From positions 25,415,340 through 25,479,339 of the forward strand of contig OZ024794.1 of assembly GCA_964017045.1 (NCBI GenBank): a DNA stretch of 64,000 bases, in the 5' to 3' direction. Each line of letters opens with the position of its first letter. Positions within the stretch are counted from its first letter, which is position 1. Both the position numbers and the translations under genes were made by a program. Under the pieces are notes generated by a model. The model had not been told where the DNA came from. It saw only the letters and a list, made by a program, of their open reading frames with translations, and made no database searches. The DNA is from Omphiscola glabra. Its lineage: Eukaryota; Mollusca; Gastropoda; Lymnaeidae. Positions 1-11,326 of this stretch are shown here, in pieces.

Positions 1-985
1 AATTGCTTCCAGTTGTATCCCATATTTTGCGTGTCTGTCTCTAGTTCACGTCTCCATGTATTCTTAGGTCTTCCTCTCTTTCTTTTTCCCTGTGGATTCC
101 ATGTTAGACATTGTCTGGTGGTGCTATCTGGGGGTTTTCTCAGAGTATGCCCAATCCACCTCCATCTTTTCTTTATGATGTCTTCATCAACGGGCACCTG
201 GTATGTCCTTTCTAATAGATCTTTGTTGGTGATGGTATTTGGCCATTTGATGTTAAGGATCTTTCTAAGGCATGTGTTTATGAATGTCTGCACTTTCTGT
301 GTAATGCTCGCTGATGTTTTCCACGTTTCTGCTCCATAAAGTAGGACTGTTTTGACATTTGTATTAAAGATTCTGACTTTGGTTTGAAGTTTCAGCTGCT
401 TCGACTCCCATATTTTCTTCAATAACACAAATGCTGATCTAGCTTTTCCAATTCTAGACCTCACGTCTGCGTCGGATCCGCCGTTTGTGTCTATGGTGCT
501 GCCTAAGTAATTGAAGGACTCCACTTCTTCCAGTGCCTTTCCTTCCAGACAGATATGCTCTTGGTTGGATGAGTTCACCTTCATGATTTTCGTCTTGCTT
601 TTATTTATATTAAGTCCGAGCTGTGATGAAAAGGTGGCTACATCTTTTGTTTTTTCCTGCATTTGTTGCTGGTTGTGGGACAGAAGTGCAATGTCATCTG
701 CAAAGTCTAGGTCATTCAGTTGTTCCCAGAGTGTCCACTGTATCCCATTCCTTTTTTTGTCTGTGGATTTTTTCATTATCCAGTCAATGGCAAGGATGAA
801 TAGAAATGGGGACAAGAGGCATCCTTGTCTGACTCCTGTTTCGACTGTAAAGGCATCTGTGAGTCTACCTTCGTGGACCACCCTGCATGTCATTTCTTCA
901 TAAGAGCTCTGAATAATCCTGACTAATTTCCCTGGTACTCCATAGTGCCGAAGAAGTTTCCACAATGTTTGTCGGTCCAGGTTGC
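1..985 (-). mobile_element. LINE (non-LTR retrotransposon) reverse transcriptase, 3' part, truncated
   Basis: Read on the minus strand, about 970 bases stay open in one frame without a stop and run off the left edge. The translation has the reverse transcriptase landmarks in order: GVRQGCLLSPFLF, then the catalytic FADDIALLSHN box, then a KTKIMKV / FNYLGSTIDTNGG block. It ends with the C-terminal connection region seen in LINE ORF2 proteins (LLYGAETW, RWRWIGHTLRK, GRPKNTWRRELE). Reverse transcriptase copies the element's RNA at a nicked target. The 5' half, including the endonuclease, is missing: the coding frame stops where the 32-bp tandem array begins near 988. The open frame and intact FADD suggest a fairly young copy, but it is 5'-truncated and so not autonomous. 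The clade is not assigned. Confidence 0.9.
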
Positions 986-987
986 CA

Positions 988-1925
988 AGCATTATTTGTT
1001 TCACCTAAGTAGGTTGCCACAGCATTGTGTAAATGTATAAGATTGGCACCAGGCCATTATGTCAACTAAGCAGGTTGTCACCAGAGCATTGTTTCACCTA
1101 ATCAGGTGGCCACCAGAGCATTGTTTCACCAAATCAGGTGGCCACCAGAGCATTGTTTCACCTAATCAGGTGGCCACCAGAGCATTGTTTCACCAAATCA
1201 GGTGGCCACCAGAGCATTGTTTCACCTAATCAGGTGGCCACCAGAGCATTGTTTCACCAAATCAGGTGGCCACCAGAGCATTGTTTCACCTAATCAGGTG
1301 GCCACCAGAGCATTGTTTCACCTAATCAGGTGGCCACCAGAGCATTGTTTCACCAAATCAGGTGGCCACCAGAGCATTGTTTCACCTAATCAGGTGGCCA
1401 CCAGAGCATTGTTTCACCTAATCAGGTGGCCACCAGAGCATTGTTTCACCAAATCAGGTGGCCACCAGAACATTGTTTCACCTAATCAGGTGGCCACCAG
1501 AGCATTGTTTCACCAAATCAGGTGGCCACCAGAGCATTGTTTCATTTAATCAGGTGGTCACCAGAGCATTGTTTCACCAAATCAGGTGGCCACCAGAGCA
1601 TTGTTTCACCTAATCAGGTGGCCACCAGAGCATTGTTTCACCTAATCAGGTGGCCACCAGAGCATTGTTTCACCTAATCAGGTGGCCACCAGAGCATTGT
1701 TTCACCAAATCAGGTGGCCACCAGAGCATTGTTTCACCTAATCAGGTGGCCACAAGAGCATTGTTTCACCAAATCAGGTGGCCAACAGAGCATTGTTTCA
1801 TTTAATCAGGTGGCCACCAGAGCATTGTTTCACCTAATCAGGTTGCAACCAGAGAATTGTGTCACCGAACCAGATTGCCACAAATCAGTTGCGTGTCACC
1901 TAAGTAAGTTGCCACAGAGTATTTT
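988..1925. repeat. 32-bp minisatellite, about 24 good units plus degenerate edges
   Basis: Units begin at 1095 and recur every 32 bases to 1863, with more diverged units on both flanks (about 988-1094 and 1863-1925). The unit contains CACCTAATCAGGTG, an imperfect palindrome, followed by the perfect palindrome GGTGGCCACC. Two main variants, CACCTAATC and CACCAAATC, are partly alternated. Because 32 is not a multiple of 3, the array reads open in all frames as a 32-residue peptide repeat. That is a by-product of the period and not evidence of a gene. Confidence 0.95.
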
Positions 1926-1984
1926 GTCAACAACAAGGTGGGAAGAAAGTGGATGTACGCTACGGCTCTCCACTGAGGCCATAA

Positions 1985-2132
1985 CGGTGACACTAACCCT
2001 GGTGACGCCACTGCTCACGCATACTTCGTCCCAGCGTTCTGTCTATTCCATTTTTTTTCACGGTGACACTAACCCTGGTGACGCCACTGCTCACGTATAC
2101 TTCGTCCCAGCGTTCTGTCTATTCCATTTTCT
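1985..2132. repeat. 76-bp tandem duplication
   Basis: The segment starting CGGTGACACTAACCCTGG at 1985 is repeated at 2061 with very few changes. It contains ACGCCACTG, which matches the terminal sequence of hAT-type MITEs found elsewhere in the window, so it may be a duplicated transposon end. Confidence 0.85.
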
Positions 2133-3299
2133 TTTCAAACTAATTTTTTTTTTCAATGTCCAATTTCCAAATATAATCGAATTCACTCATATGTTGAGTC
2201 TGTTCATTCGCAAGTTTGAAGCTTTGAGACAGCGTAGCCGACACAACAAAATAATACCGGTATGTACTGAAAAATATTTGAATCTTCACCAATTTTAAGT
2301 AAACTCATATTTTAAATTCGTTCAAAGACGCAACGGAACTAAAACCAAAAACAATTTTAAAAAATCCGTGGCATATGACTCTTAGTACAAATTACAAATC
2401 TATTACACGTGAGACCAAATCCTATATGTAGCGTCAGTTTATTCCGCGACGCTTTCATCGGCGTTTCATTGCTCCTGCTGAAGAACATGCGAGCTTCAAC
2501 AACAAAAAATGGCAAGGGAACAAAGGAATTATTTTTTAAAAATTTGCGCGCTTATTTCCGTTTCGGACAATCCTAGCATTTTTAATAGCGTTTCTGGGTA
2601 GTCATTTTATGTCAAACATTTACAGAATGTTTGTAAATATACGCATGTTCGGCAACCAAGCTTTGGGTGAAGGCTGAGAAGTTTGTTCATATAAGTAAAT
2701 GAATGAACTGTTGTTGCATGAAATTTAAGGAGTCAATAATTGTAGTTACTGGCACCTCTGTCTTGCTGAAATACGTATAATTTAGGGCGGTGTGGGGTGT
2801 GGGGCGAAACGGGCGGCATTTAGTCAAGGTACGCCACCGGGAGGTGTCACGGTTGTGAGGTCCTAGCACACGAGGGGGGGGGGGGTGAAGCTTTTGTTCT
2901 TTAAAAGTCAGCTTGCAGAGAGTCGCTGTTGCCTGCCACTTGAAAGTTGTTCTCACTCTGGAGATTTATGACACCATGATGCATCTGACAGTAAACAAAA
3001 CTATTTCTGACCGTGAATTACATGGGTTATTAAATAAGGGGGAAAAAAACATTTGATGACAAAGGTACTCGGCATCATTTCCGTCTCAAGAAGATAATGG
3101 TATATATTTTTTGTGGTAGCTGCATAATCGCAAAGCCAGGGCCATATGTTATGTTTTCAAACAGCCGACCCCACCTCCTTTTTTTTTTTAACGCAGCATC
3201 TCTTTGATGAGTCACCATCCTTTTTTTTTTTTTTGGTCTGTTGTTTTATGTTGTGGTTTATAGATGTTCACACACTTGACCGCCATCCAGTCGCATCGT
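2133..3299. other. Non-coding stretch
   Basis: No gene is recognised. The stretch holds a G run near 2874-2885, two T runs near 3178-3190 and 3220-3233, and only short open frames of low-complexity composition. Confidence 0.6.
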
Positions 3300-4040
3300 T
3301 TCTTTATATGGCATCCTTCCGTCTTCGCGAGACGAAGTAGTAGCTATTGACACTTCATCAAATGGCTTACGAGGCTGATATCGAAATGGCAGTCTCGACT
3401 GCACTTCTAACAGGAGAACATTGACTCCTGGTTAAATTTGGCTTTGTTGCAACGGCTTTGTTTCGGGCATCTCCTGCTTGTTTTACTCCCCCGTACATCG
3501 CTGTTCCAGAGCTGGAAAGATGCTCAGGGATGATGTCCCATTCGTTGTTTTCTATTTTGGATTCCCTTATTTTCCATTTCCAAATGCAAACGCGGCCGTC
3601 CAATAAGTCTTGCCCCCCTTTGGCAACTCTCCATACATCAGATCCTTTGGAATACGGCCTTCCTCCATGCTCCTTACATGGCCTAACCAGCGAATGCGCC
3701 TCTTGCTTGATAAGACCGAAGAACATGCCACATATTTTGGCTTGTTCCAAAACATCTGTTTTACGCACTTTGTCCTGTCATCGAATTGGCAAAATGCGAC
3801 ACAGATATGGAGGCTGTTCGGTTTCCTCTCTTGACGGGCGTATGTGGCTCACACTTCACTGCCATGTATGCACTGAGTACATATGCCAGATAGTTGCTTA
3901 GTTTTGTGCTTGCGCTGAGTTTAGGATATTACACACCCTCTCATTCAATTTAGCCAAAGGTGCTTCTGCGATCCTGATGTTCACCTCTTTGTCAACGGAG
4001 AATGAGCGAGAGATATTGAATCCAAGGTGCATGCAACACT
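3300..4040 (-). mobile_element. Degenerate LINE 3' end (reverse transcriptase C-terminal region)
   Basis: The minus strand encodes, across at least two frameshifts and several stops, the C-terminal part of a LINE ORF2. Recognisable pieces are an initiating block near 3960-3900 (LAKLNERVCNILN), a KVRKTDVLEQAKI segment, and RIRWLGHVRSMEEGRIPKDLMYGEL in another frame (about 3718-3620). The 3' end near 3306-3345 has an EDGRMPY-type ending also present at 51190-51240 on the same strand, so the two copies appear to belong to one family. It is a dead copy. Confidence 0.8.
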
Positions 4041-4190
4041 TCTACTGACAAATTATGGCCCTCAATAGTTATGTATCGAGGTAAAATTCATTACGCAAAG
4101 AAAGTTTGTGCATAAAATACTTTCATTTTTCAATAATTTTTTTTAAATACATATTTAAGTTTCTTCTAAATTTAATTGGAATCCATTGGC

Positions 4191-4555
4191 TACACTTCTG
4201 CACATACTTAAAGTGCCTAACTACACTTCTGCACATACTTAAAGTGCCTAACTACACTTCTGCACATACTTAAAGTGCCTCACTACACTTCTGCACATAC
4301 TTAAAGTGCCTAACTACACTTCTGCACATACTTAAAGTGCCTAACTACACTTCTGCACATACTGAAAGTGCCTAACTACACTTCTGCACATACTTAAAGT
4401 GCCTAACTACACTTCTGCACATACTTAAAGTGCCTAACTACACTTCTGCACATACTTAAAGTGCCTAACTACACTTCTGCACATACTTAAAGTGCCTCAC
4501 TACACTTCTGCACATACTTAAAGTGCCTAACTACACTTTTGCACAAACTTACTTT
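4191..4555. repeat. 31-bp minisatellite, 12 units
   Basis: Units start at 4191 and recur every 31 bases (TACACTTCTGCACATACTTA, then AAGTGCCTAAC). Homogeneity is very high. The variants are CCTCAC in place of CCTAAC and one ACTGAAAG. The last unit is partial and diverged. Confidence 0.95.
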
Positions 4556-5982
4556 GTTGTTTTTTTTCGTCTGATTTTTAAAAAAAAATTATATTTCCTG
4601 TTCTCTGGAAAAGACTTTTGTTGACGTTAATCGTTTCGCTCTCGAGTCGTCCCATCCAATATTCATTATTTGGTTAACATGGACGGCTGAGGTAGACAGG
4701 AGAAGAAATGTATGATTCATAGATGACAGAGTACCATATCTGCTTCCCGCTTCTTTAATTGCTTTATCTAGCGGACTTAATCAAATCTAATCAATGACGT
4801 ATTTTATTTATTTTTCCGCACATGTGAAAATATTTTTTCGGACGTTTTTTTTTTTTGATTCTTCCGTTCAAATAAAACGCAATATATTTTGAAAAATACG
4901 GAGGCCGATTATCTAATCGTGTGCTTAATCTTATTTAGGAAATTTATTGGGCACCATCGCTTCGCCCTAAAGGGGCTTCGTCCTAAAGGGGCTTGGTCAA
5001 TAAACTGTAATAACAACATTAATTTACAGCAATGTACCGCGAATTGCATTCTAGTTGAGAACTTCTGCATAGACTCAAATGAACGAAGACGGAGAATTTT
5101 GACATGACCCTCAATAGTTCAGACAAGTCGTTCTATTTTCAGCCTATAGCAACAAACAAACAAACAACCAAAAAAAGAGAGAGAGTAATAAATAAATAAA
5201 TCTACCAACCCAAATAGTCCAGCCGAAACTAAAAACCCATTCCTGCTGGCCATGAACTTAACTGATAGGAACCAACAAAGAAGCAGTGCGGGCGACGTAG
5301 GATGCGGGCGTTGTAAATACTCTCATACGGTAGAGATTCCCTTCAAGTTTCGATCTATTGAATCCAAAAGATGTTTTACACGTCTTAACTAGAATGATTC
5401 TGAGGCCAATTAGTTTCAAACCGAATGACCATTTTAAAAACATAATGGGTTATTGTTATTTTCTTAATGTTTTATTTAAAATTAAAAAGCAAAAGAACAT
5501 CTAGCATAAAATAATATCAATTTAGTAAATGTTACATTGTAAATCATTTTTATAAAAGAGAGCTTCGCGGTACTTGAAAAGCTGTGATTTTACACAAATG
5601 ACATGCACGTTTCGGGCAACTTGAGAAGTTACTCGGCACCACAGAAACGACGGGCATCGACAAAATGCCGAGAACCGCTGGTGAGATGTTTGCATTGGAT
5701 CCGGCAAGCGGCCTGGGAGTGGGGTAGACATGGATCAATAATGTCCAGTGCATTCTGACCACGTAGCTGGGCCGTTTCTTGCATTCTCTATCAAGACATC
5801 GCAATAATCTTTATGATCGCTTCAGTTATTCCGTCAGTTATTCCTTCACTTATTCGCAGATAGTTATGAACAAAGAAATTACCCACGGTGTCATCAACCT
5901 CGTGGACTGTCGCGTCTTTATGCGACCACAACTCGTTCCCAATGAAAGAGGGGAAACGTATGTACAATTTCACGAAGGAATC
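4556..5982. other. Non-coding stretch
   Basis: No gene recognised. AT-rich with several homopolymer runs and an AATAAATAAATAAAT run near 5188. The region 5540-5980 is richer in GC, but its short open frames on both strands resemble no family I know. Confidence 0.55.
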
Positions 5983-5985
5983 TAA

Positions 5986-6714
5986 GGGTGATAATACACT
6001 AGGTCCGGGTATCACCGGATTCCAAGACTGACGAACGAGACTGGATCGGTATAAAAAACAAATGCAATAACAAAGTGAACACGGCTACATTTGCTCAGGC
6101 GTCATCGGTGAAAGTCGGTAATGCGCCCCGGTTGAATTTGTTTTTTTCGTCAGAACTGTCCGAAGCTAATTTTAAAAACAATTAAAATGGCGGCATGTAA
6201 TTTTTTACAGATTGTTTGTACAAAAATGTCACCTTAAAATCTAGAATAGCCTTTCATTTGTGTATTATTCCTTTGGATCCATCATAAGTAATTTAAATAC
6301 ATACAAATTGTAGCATTCTATCAATTAAAATGGTAGAAATTGATAAACTAATATCTCAAGTGGATGATTGCTCTCCACTATGGGACATAGCAACCATATA
6401 ACTAGAGCGATGTTCGACGGAATTGTCCGAAGCTAAATTTAAAAAAAAACAAGCAAATGACGTCATTGGAGCTCTTCTTTGCATAAAAAAAAACTAGATC
6501 ATAGAAAAACTATCCTTATTTTTATATTCGTTAGCGCTAGCGGAAAGACAGTAGGGTGAAGGCCGTTGTTATGATTAAACAATAAAGTTCCGGATGCGAT
6601 CGGATGAAATGTATTCTCAAGTTTTACTATGTCCGACTTACAGTTCTACCGAGCGATCGGTCTTGTCGTCAGTCTTAGAATCCGGTGAAATCCGGACCTA
6701 GTGTATGATCACCC
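5986..6714. mobile_element. PIF/Harbinger-like non-autonomous element (729 bp)
   Basis: Two inverted arms of about 65-70 bases face each other: 5986-6050 (GGGTGATAATACACTAGGTC...) and the reverse complement of about 6648-6714. They share TACACTAGGTCCGG, CACCGGATTC and AAGACTGACGA with few mismatches. The arms are flanked on both sides by TAA (5983-5985 and 6715-6717), the 3-bp TWA target duplication typical of PIF/Harbinger. No transposase is encoded. Inside, the phrase TGTCCGAAGCTAA occurs twice (about 6157 and 6426). Confidence 0.75.
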
Positions 6715-6717
6715 TAA

Positions 6718-7068
6718 GAGGAAAAATGAGCTTCTGTAGAAGCGTCACCGGCGACAAAATAAAGAGACTATAATCTCCATAATCAGAAATAAAACATTAT
6801 AATTGATAAAAACAACACATTTATCATTTTTAAAGTTCAGTTCTCGATTTACAGAGGCAAAGATACCATATGCCTAAAGTTTCCTCTCATAAATATTTGA
6901 TGGTGCTTATCTTGGTGCGTCTGAAACGTGTCCGCGGGAAGGCCGGCGTCCACCGGGAATTCATTAGCCAGTCAACAATCTGCTACAGTTACGAAAATAT
7001 AAAGAATAACTTTAGGTTAGAACCAAAGAATTTCAGATGAAATGGGAGTTACTAACAACGAATCTTTT
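6718..7068. other. Non-coding stretch
   Basis: Between the Harbinger-like element and the 24-bp array. No gene, RNA gene or repeat recognised. Confidence 0.5.
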
Positions 7069-7452
7069 TTAGAAGCACTGGTTATCTTACAATTAGAAGC
7101 ACTCGTTATCTTACATTTAGAAGCACTGGTTATCTTACATTTAGAAGCACTCGTTATCTTACATTTAGAAGCACTCGTTATCTTACATTTAGAAGCACAC
7201 GTTATCTTACATTTAGAAGCACTGGTTATCTTACATTTAGAAGCACTGGTTATCTTACATTTAGAAGCACTGGTTATCTTACATTTAGAAGCACTCGTTA
7301 TCTTACATTTAGAAGCACTCGTTATCTTACATTTAGAAGCACTCGTTATCTTACATTTAGAAGCACTGGTTATCTTACATTTAGAAGCACTGGTTATCTT
7401 ACATTTAGAAGCACTGGTTATCTTACATTTAGAAGCACTGGTTATCTTACAT
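7069..7452. repeat. 24-bp minisatellite, 16 units
   Basis: TTAGAAGCACTGGTTATCTT plus ACAT repeats exactly every 24 bases, with one C/G polymorphism (ACTCGTT or ACTGGTT) and one ACACGTT unit. The period is a multiple of three, so both strands are open: LEALVILH on the + strand and KCKITSAS on the - strand. The flanking non-repeat parts of these frames are short and unlike any known protein, so I treat the array as non-coding. Confidence 0.95.
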
Positions 7453-8680
7453 TTCCTGTTCAAAAAGTATCGCCCGGCAATGTATTCCTATTGTTAAATA
7501 TTTTCTTTTTTTAAAGGGTCGGACTTTTAAAAAATTCAGTAGTGTACGACTACTTCCAAAAAAAACCCATCGCAACGTGTACTCATTTTAACTACGATAA
7601 ATTGTTCAAACACTTTCACGTCAAACAGTAATGTTTCTGTGACAGAAATAAATCACCTAACAATCTTCCTGGCTCTGCGTTTCATACTTTAGTTTTAAAC
7701 AGTTTCAACAAAAACAAAACACTACGACAGTCCTTCCGTTAATGATATAGCTATGAATGTTTTCTTGGGAGGGGGTGGGGGATCAAATTAATTTATTTTT
7801 TTTTAAACTGTAGAACCTGGAAACTTAACGTGTGACTAATCACCTTATGTAAAATGAAGAAATTTGTTTTAAAACGTTGTCATTACTTAAAAGTTAATGA
7901 CCGATCTCTTCTTACATCTTTAACTTACGCCTCCAGATATGCAACCTCGCACCGAAGGGGCTGCGATAGGATATGCACCTCGCACCCAATATTCGGACGC
8001 CCTGCTTGAAGTGGTAAAATTACCGCCTCACCACGCCAGCTGACCAAACGGGTCTACTTTTACCAACTAAATGTCACTTCTAGACACTCCTATCGCATCT
8101 GGCTTCTCCAAGCAACGATGGAATTCTGAACTCGTTGGGAGCCTTAGATAAGAACATTTTCAATCCAAAGAAAGAGTCGTCGCACTCCCAGCCCCCTTAA
8201 TGAACCCAATACCCATGACATATTCCTCTACGCCCAAACAGTCTGTATGAGGTGTCAAGTATTGACTGATGTGACCTATCATTTTATGTTAGAAATTTCA
8301 TATTAGGAATTTCATCTATGAAAAGTATAGGTAGTCTACCTCGAGATTGGAAATAGAGGACCATTATAAATACTGGGCATAGCTTATTGGCTATACTGCA
8401 TGAACACTAAGTAATCAATCAAAGGAAAAACCAATTCCACACAGTTTTAGTTTAAAACAATTACGTACGAACACGCATGACACAATAGTTGAAATGACCT
8501 CTTATTACTCGCATATTGTATTGGCGCAGTTGCGGATCTAGAAAATATAGCAAAGGGAAGAGAACACGTGATCACGAGCTCGGTTTCAGAGACGTGCCCA
8601 AACTCAAAGTAACAGCGAACATTTCCAGGCTGCTCTGCCACATCCCATATCCTCAAATATATCGTCACTAGCTTTTCAAT
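7453..8680. other. Non-coding stretch
   Basis: No gene recognised. Contains a G-rich run near 7769-7781 and a moderately GC-rich patch at about 7930-8210. Confidence 0.5.
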
Positions 8681-8836
8681 GTCATATGCGGCCCATTTCA
8701 GTTCGCCAATGTCATACACGGCCCATTTCAGTTCGTCAATGTCATACATGGCCCATTTTGGTTCCTGGAAGTCACACATGGCCCGTTTCAGTTCCTCAAA
8801 GTCATACTCATACATGACCCATTTCAATTCCCCAAT
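8681..8836. repeat. Diverged 30-bp tandem repeat, 5 units, open on both strands
   Basis: Units starting GTCATA/GTCACA at 8681, 8711, 8741, 8771 and 8801 share GGCCCATTTCAGTTC. The last unit carries a 6-base insertion, which keeps the frame. On the minus strand the units sit at the start of an ATG-initiated 135-codon frame (8854-8447) as a 10-residue repeat of the form DIxELKWAxY. The unique remainder of that frame resembles no known protein. A real coding repeat is possible but unproven. Confidence 0.7.
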
Positions 8837-9046
8837 CTTTAGTTCACTCGACATTTCACCTTTTCTCCCAAGAAAAGTTTAAGACGTTTTCGTGATGTTA
8901 TTCACACAGCTTATCCACTAAGCTTATTATAAGTGGGAGTTTTTTGTACCAATTTTATTACGAATCTTCGGCTGTCCGATCAGTTAAATAAACTTTCCCC
9001 CACTACGTTCCGAAAGAATAAGGACTTTCAGTTTTAATATTTGTAA

Positions 9047-9560
9047 TATCTCTTATATATATTTTACTTCTGGTGTGGCTGCTTCATTTTCACAACCGGC
9101 CCTCCCCTTATTGAACATGTTTTATATAAATAGTACTGAGTGGGGGAGCTCATCAAACAGCGAGCGTTATGAGTGACGGGTGAACTCAGGTAAGGAGTTT
9201 TTTTTTTTTTTTCGGAGGCGACTATTATAGTAGTCAATAAAGAGCCACGGGTTTGGCGTAGGACTGTCTGTATGACTATTGTTTAAAGTCGACATGTAGG
9301 GTTTAGCACTGTCTGTAGGAATGCCTGTAGGAATATTGTTTAAATGCTGGCAGGTAGGGTGTAGGACTGTCTGTAGGCCTATTGATTGTAGAAAATAAGG
9401 AGTTAACTCTTGTGTATGTGTGTGTGTAACACTTTGACCCACCGGATATTCTTAAAATACCTGGACGTGTTTTCTTAAAATACCTCAACGACATAAAATA
9501 CCTACCTGGACCCGTTGTGAAACAAACTGCCCCCCCCCTCCCCGGGTTAAACCCTAGTTA
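9047..9560. mobile_element. Dispersed repeat, copy A (possible Helitron-like element)
   Basis: From TCTCTTATATATAT at 9047 the sequence matches 30898-31275 over several blocks: CTTCTGGTGTGGCTGCTTC, TTTTCACAACCGGCCCTCCCC, ATGAGTGACGG, TCAATAAAGAGCCA, and repeated TGTAGG..ATTGTTTAAA phrases, then GACCCACC and AAAATACC. The left end begins TC after an A. A right boundary at CCCCGGGTTAAACCCTAG (about 9540-9558) followed by T would fit Helitron rules (5' TC, 3' CTRR, A/T insertion site). The second copy does not share this right end, so the Helitron call is tentative while the repeat itself is clear. Confidence 0.55.
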
Positions 9561-10397
9561 ATTATAGACCACGCCATGAACATAACTAAGTTTATTCATA
9601 CGTTAAGACGTCAACAACAAACCCGTTCGTACCATCAGTAAAAGGTAATCTCTGAATAAAACACAGCACACGCGGATGTTCGCCGTGCCAATTGGCCAAA
9701 GAGCTTCGACAATCTATGACGGGGTGAGATTTCTAGCGTCTGACGCGGCAAGATTTCTTGGTTTATTTCAGTGGTACAGGCACGCAAAGAGGAAGTAGTT
9801 CTTGTTGGCTGGGCACATTGAAATTCCGTCACGAAGCCCGCAACACTCCAGCCGTAAGCTGCGTGACGGGGTACTCTCAAAACTAGATCTCTACTTTTTT
9901 TTAACGGGCACACACAGCACATAATTTTTAAAAAATGGAGAGAACAAAACAACACAGCTGGAGGTTGTGACCTTTAAAACATGACGGTATATACACTGAT
10001 AACGTAAGGTAATGCATTGCAAAAAAAGTGGACCAGATCGCCAAGGTCCTCAGATTTTTTAAATAAGTCTCTTATGCATTCTATTACTATACTTCTCTAC
10101 GAAAGTATATCGAAAAAAAAATTGTCAAAATTTTTATAAAGAAAAAAAGAAAGAAAAGCACCCCCCCCCCCAAAATTTGTATTACGGTATTTAAAATATT
10201 GATCCGGCTGGACAATAAACGGATCAATAGCTGATCTGTCAAGTATCTGGTTTTCTTTCTTTACATCCACACAAGGCCTTTTTCAAATAGCTTATTTATT
10301 ACTGCTTCTCCAAAACATAACAATTTCGTGCCACATGGTAGGTGGCAAAACGAATACAAAATTAAGACGTAAATTGGCGTAGATTGTGTAGATTGAA
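9561..10397. other. Non-coding stretch
   Basis: No gene recognised. A C run lies at about 10161-10170. The short open frame at 9955-9635 (-) has no recognisable domain. Confidence 0.5.
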
Positions 10398-10552
10398 CGC
10401 TCTGACAATGCACTACATTGCCATAGGAAATCTAGAGAAACACCAGATGTTTAATGTTGCTCACTTCATCTCGTCGCTCTGACAATGCACTACATTGCCA
10501 TAGGAGATCTAGAGAAACACCAGATGTTTATTTTGCTGCTCACTTCATCTCG
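10398..10552. repeat. 77-bp tandem duplication
   Basis: CGCTCTGACAATGCACTACA starts at 10398 and again at 10475. The two copies differ at a handful of positions (GGAAATCTAG / GGAGATCTAG, TTTAATGTTGC / TTTATTTTGCTGC). Confidence 0.9.
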
Positions 10553-11326
10553 CAACTGTATCGTGAGTATGATTAGGGATAGTGCACATATTGTAAAGCG
10601 CAAATGGGTGGGGGGTATGTTAACATTTTGTAATGTTGTGAGAAATGGAGGGTGGGAGAGAGCAATTTCATAAAACAATTATTTTTATTTGTTGTTTTTC
10701 TTTTTAAATTAATTTATCTTTATGCAAAATTTCTGCTGCTCAAAATTTACGAAATTAGCCTAGATTATTAAAAAACTAAATTTGATTGTAAATTTTGTCA
10801 TCATCAAATTTTCGTTAAATAAATTCTGGTTCTTTTGCTTGAAATTTGCTTCTTTCGGGTTGGTTTTTTTTTTTATTTACTTTATTAAATTTATTCTGGG
10901 TATTTGGGGTGGGCTGGTTGCTAGAAATGATAAATTCTATTAAGAGGATGGTCAATGGAAATGTTACATAGCGTTATAACAGGGGTAGGGGTGAGTTGTT
11001 AATGTCATATTTGTGTTTTATATAATATTATATGTTAAATGCCTCTTACCGTAACATTGCCATGAAACATTTGTCTCGTAAAGATATATCTCTTGGTACT
11101 ATGAAGGATTCAGGAAGGGAAAAAAAAAATTAACACAAATGAAAACTTAACACTGAAGTGGGGCTTATTCTTATGATACGGTTCAAAGCGGCTCTGTATG
11201 TGGACCAAAGTAGACCAACGTCCTAACACTAACATCATCATTCTTTCGTTACGGTATTCAAGTATGAACTGCTTCAATTGTCTATATGCAAGTATACTAG
11301 GTTCCCATTGCATCAAGTTACACAGG
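10553..11326. other. Non-coding stretch
   Basis: AT-rich, with no gene or element recognised. Confidence 0.5.

Noticed and set aside
988..1925. CRISPR-like array of 32-bp repeats
   Set aside because: Units are contiguous with no unique spacers, there are no cas genes, and the genome is clearly eukaryotic with spliceosomal introns.
1202..2298. Long open frames with a 32-residue peptide repeat across the 32-bp array
   Set aside because: A stop-free 32-bp unit keeps all three frames open, and the peptide period of 32 is simply three units. There is no splice or start structure, and the unique flanks are not protein-like.
3458..3901. 147-codon + strand frame
   Set aside because: It is the shadow of the degenerate LINE ORF2 on the minus strand, whose RT C-terminal motifs are recognisable.
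7017..7497. Open frames on both strands through the 24-bp array (LEALVILH and KCKITSAS repeats)
   Set aside because: The period is a multiple of three and the unit is stop-free on both strands, so openness is automatic. Units differ mainly by one C/G change, and the non-repeat ends are very short.
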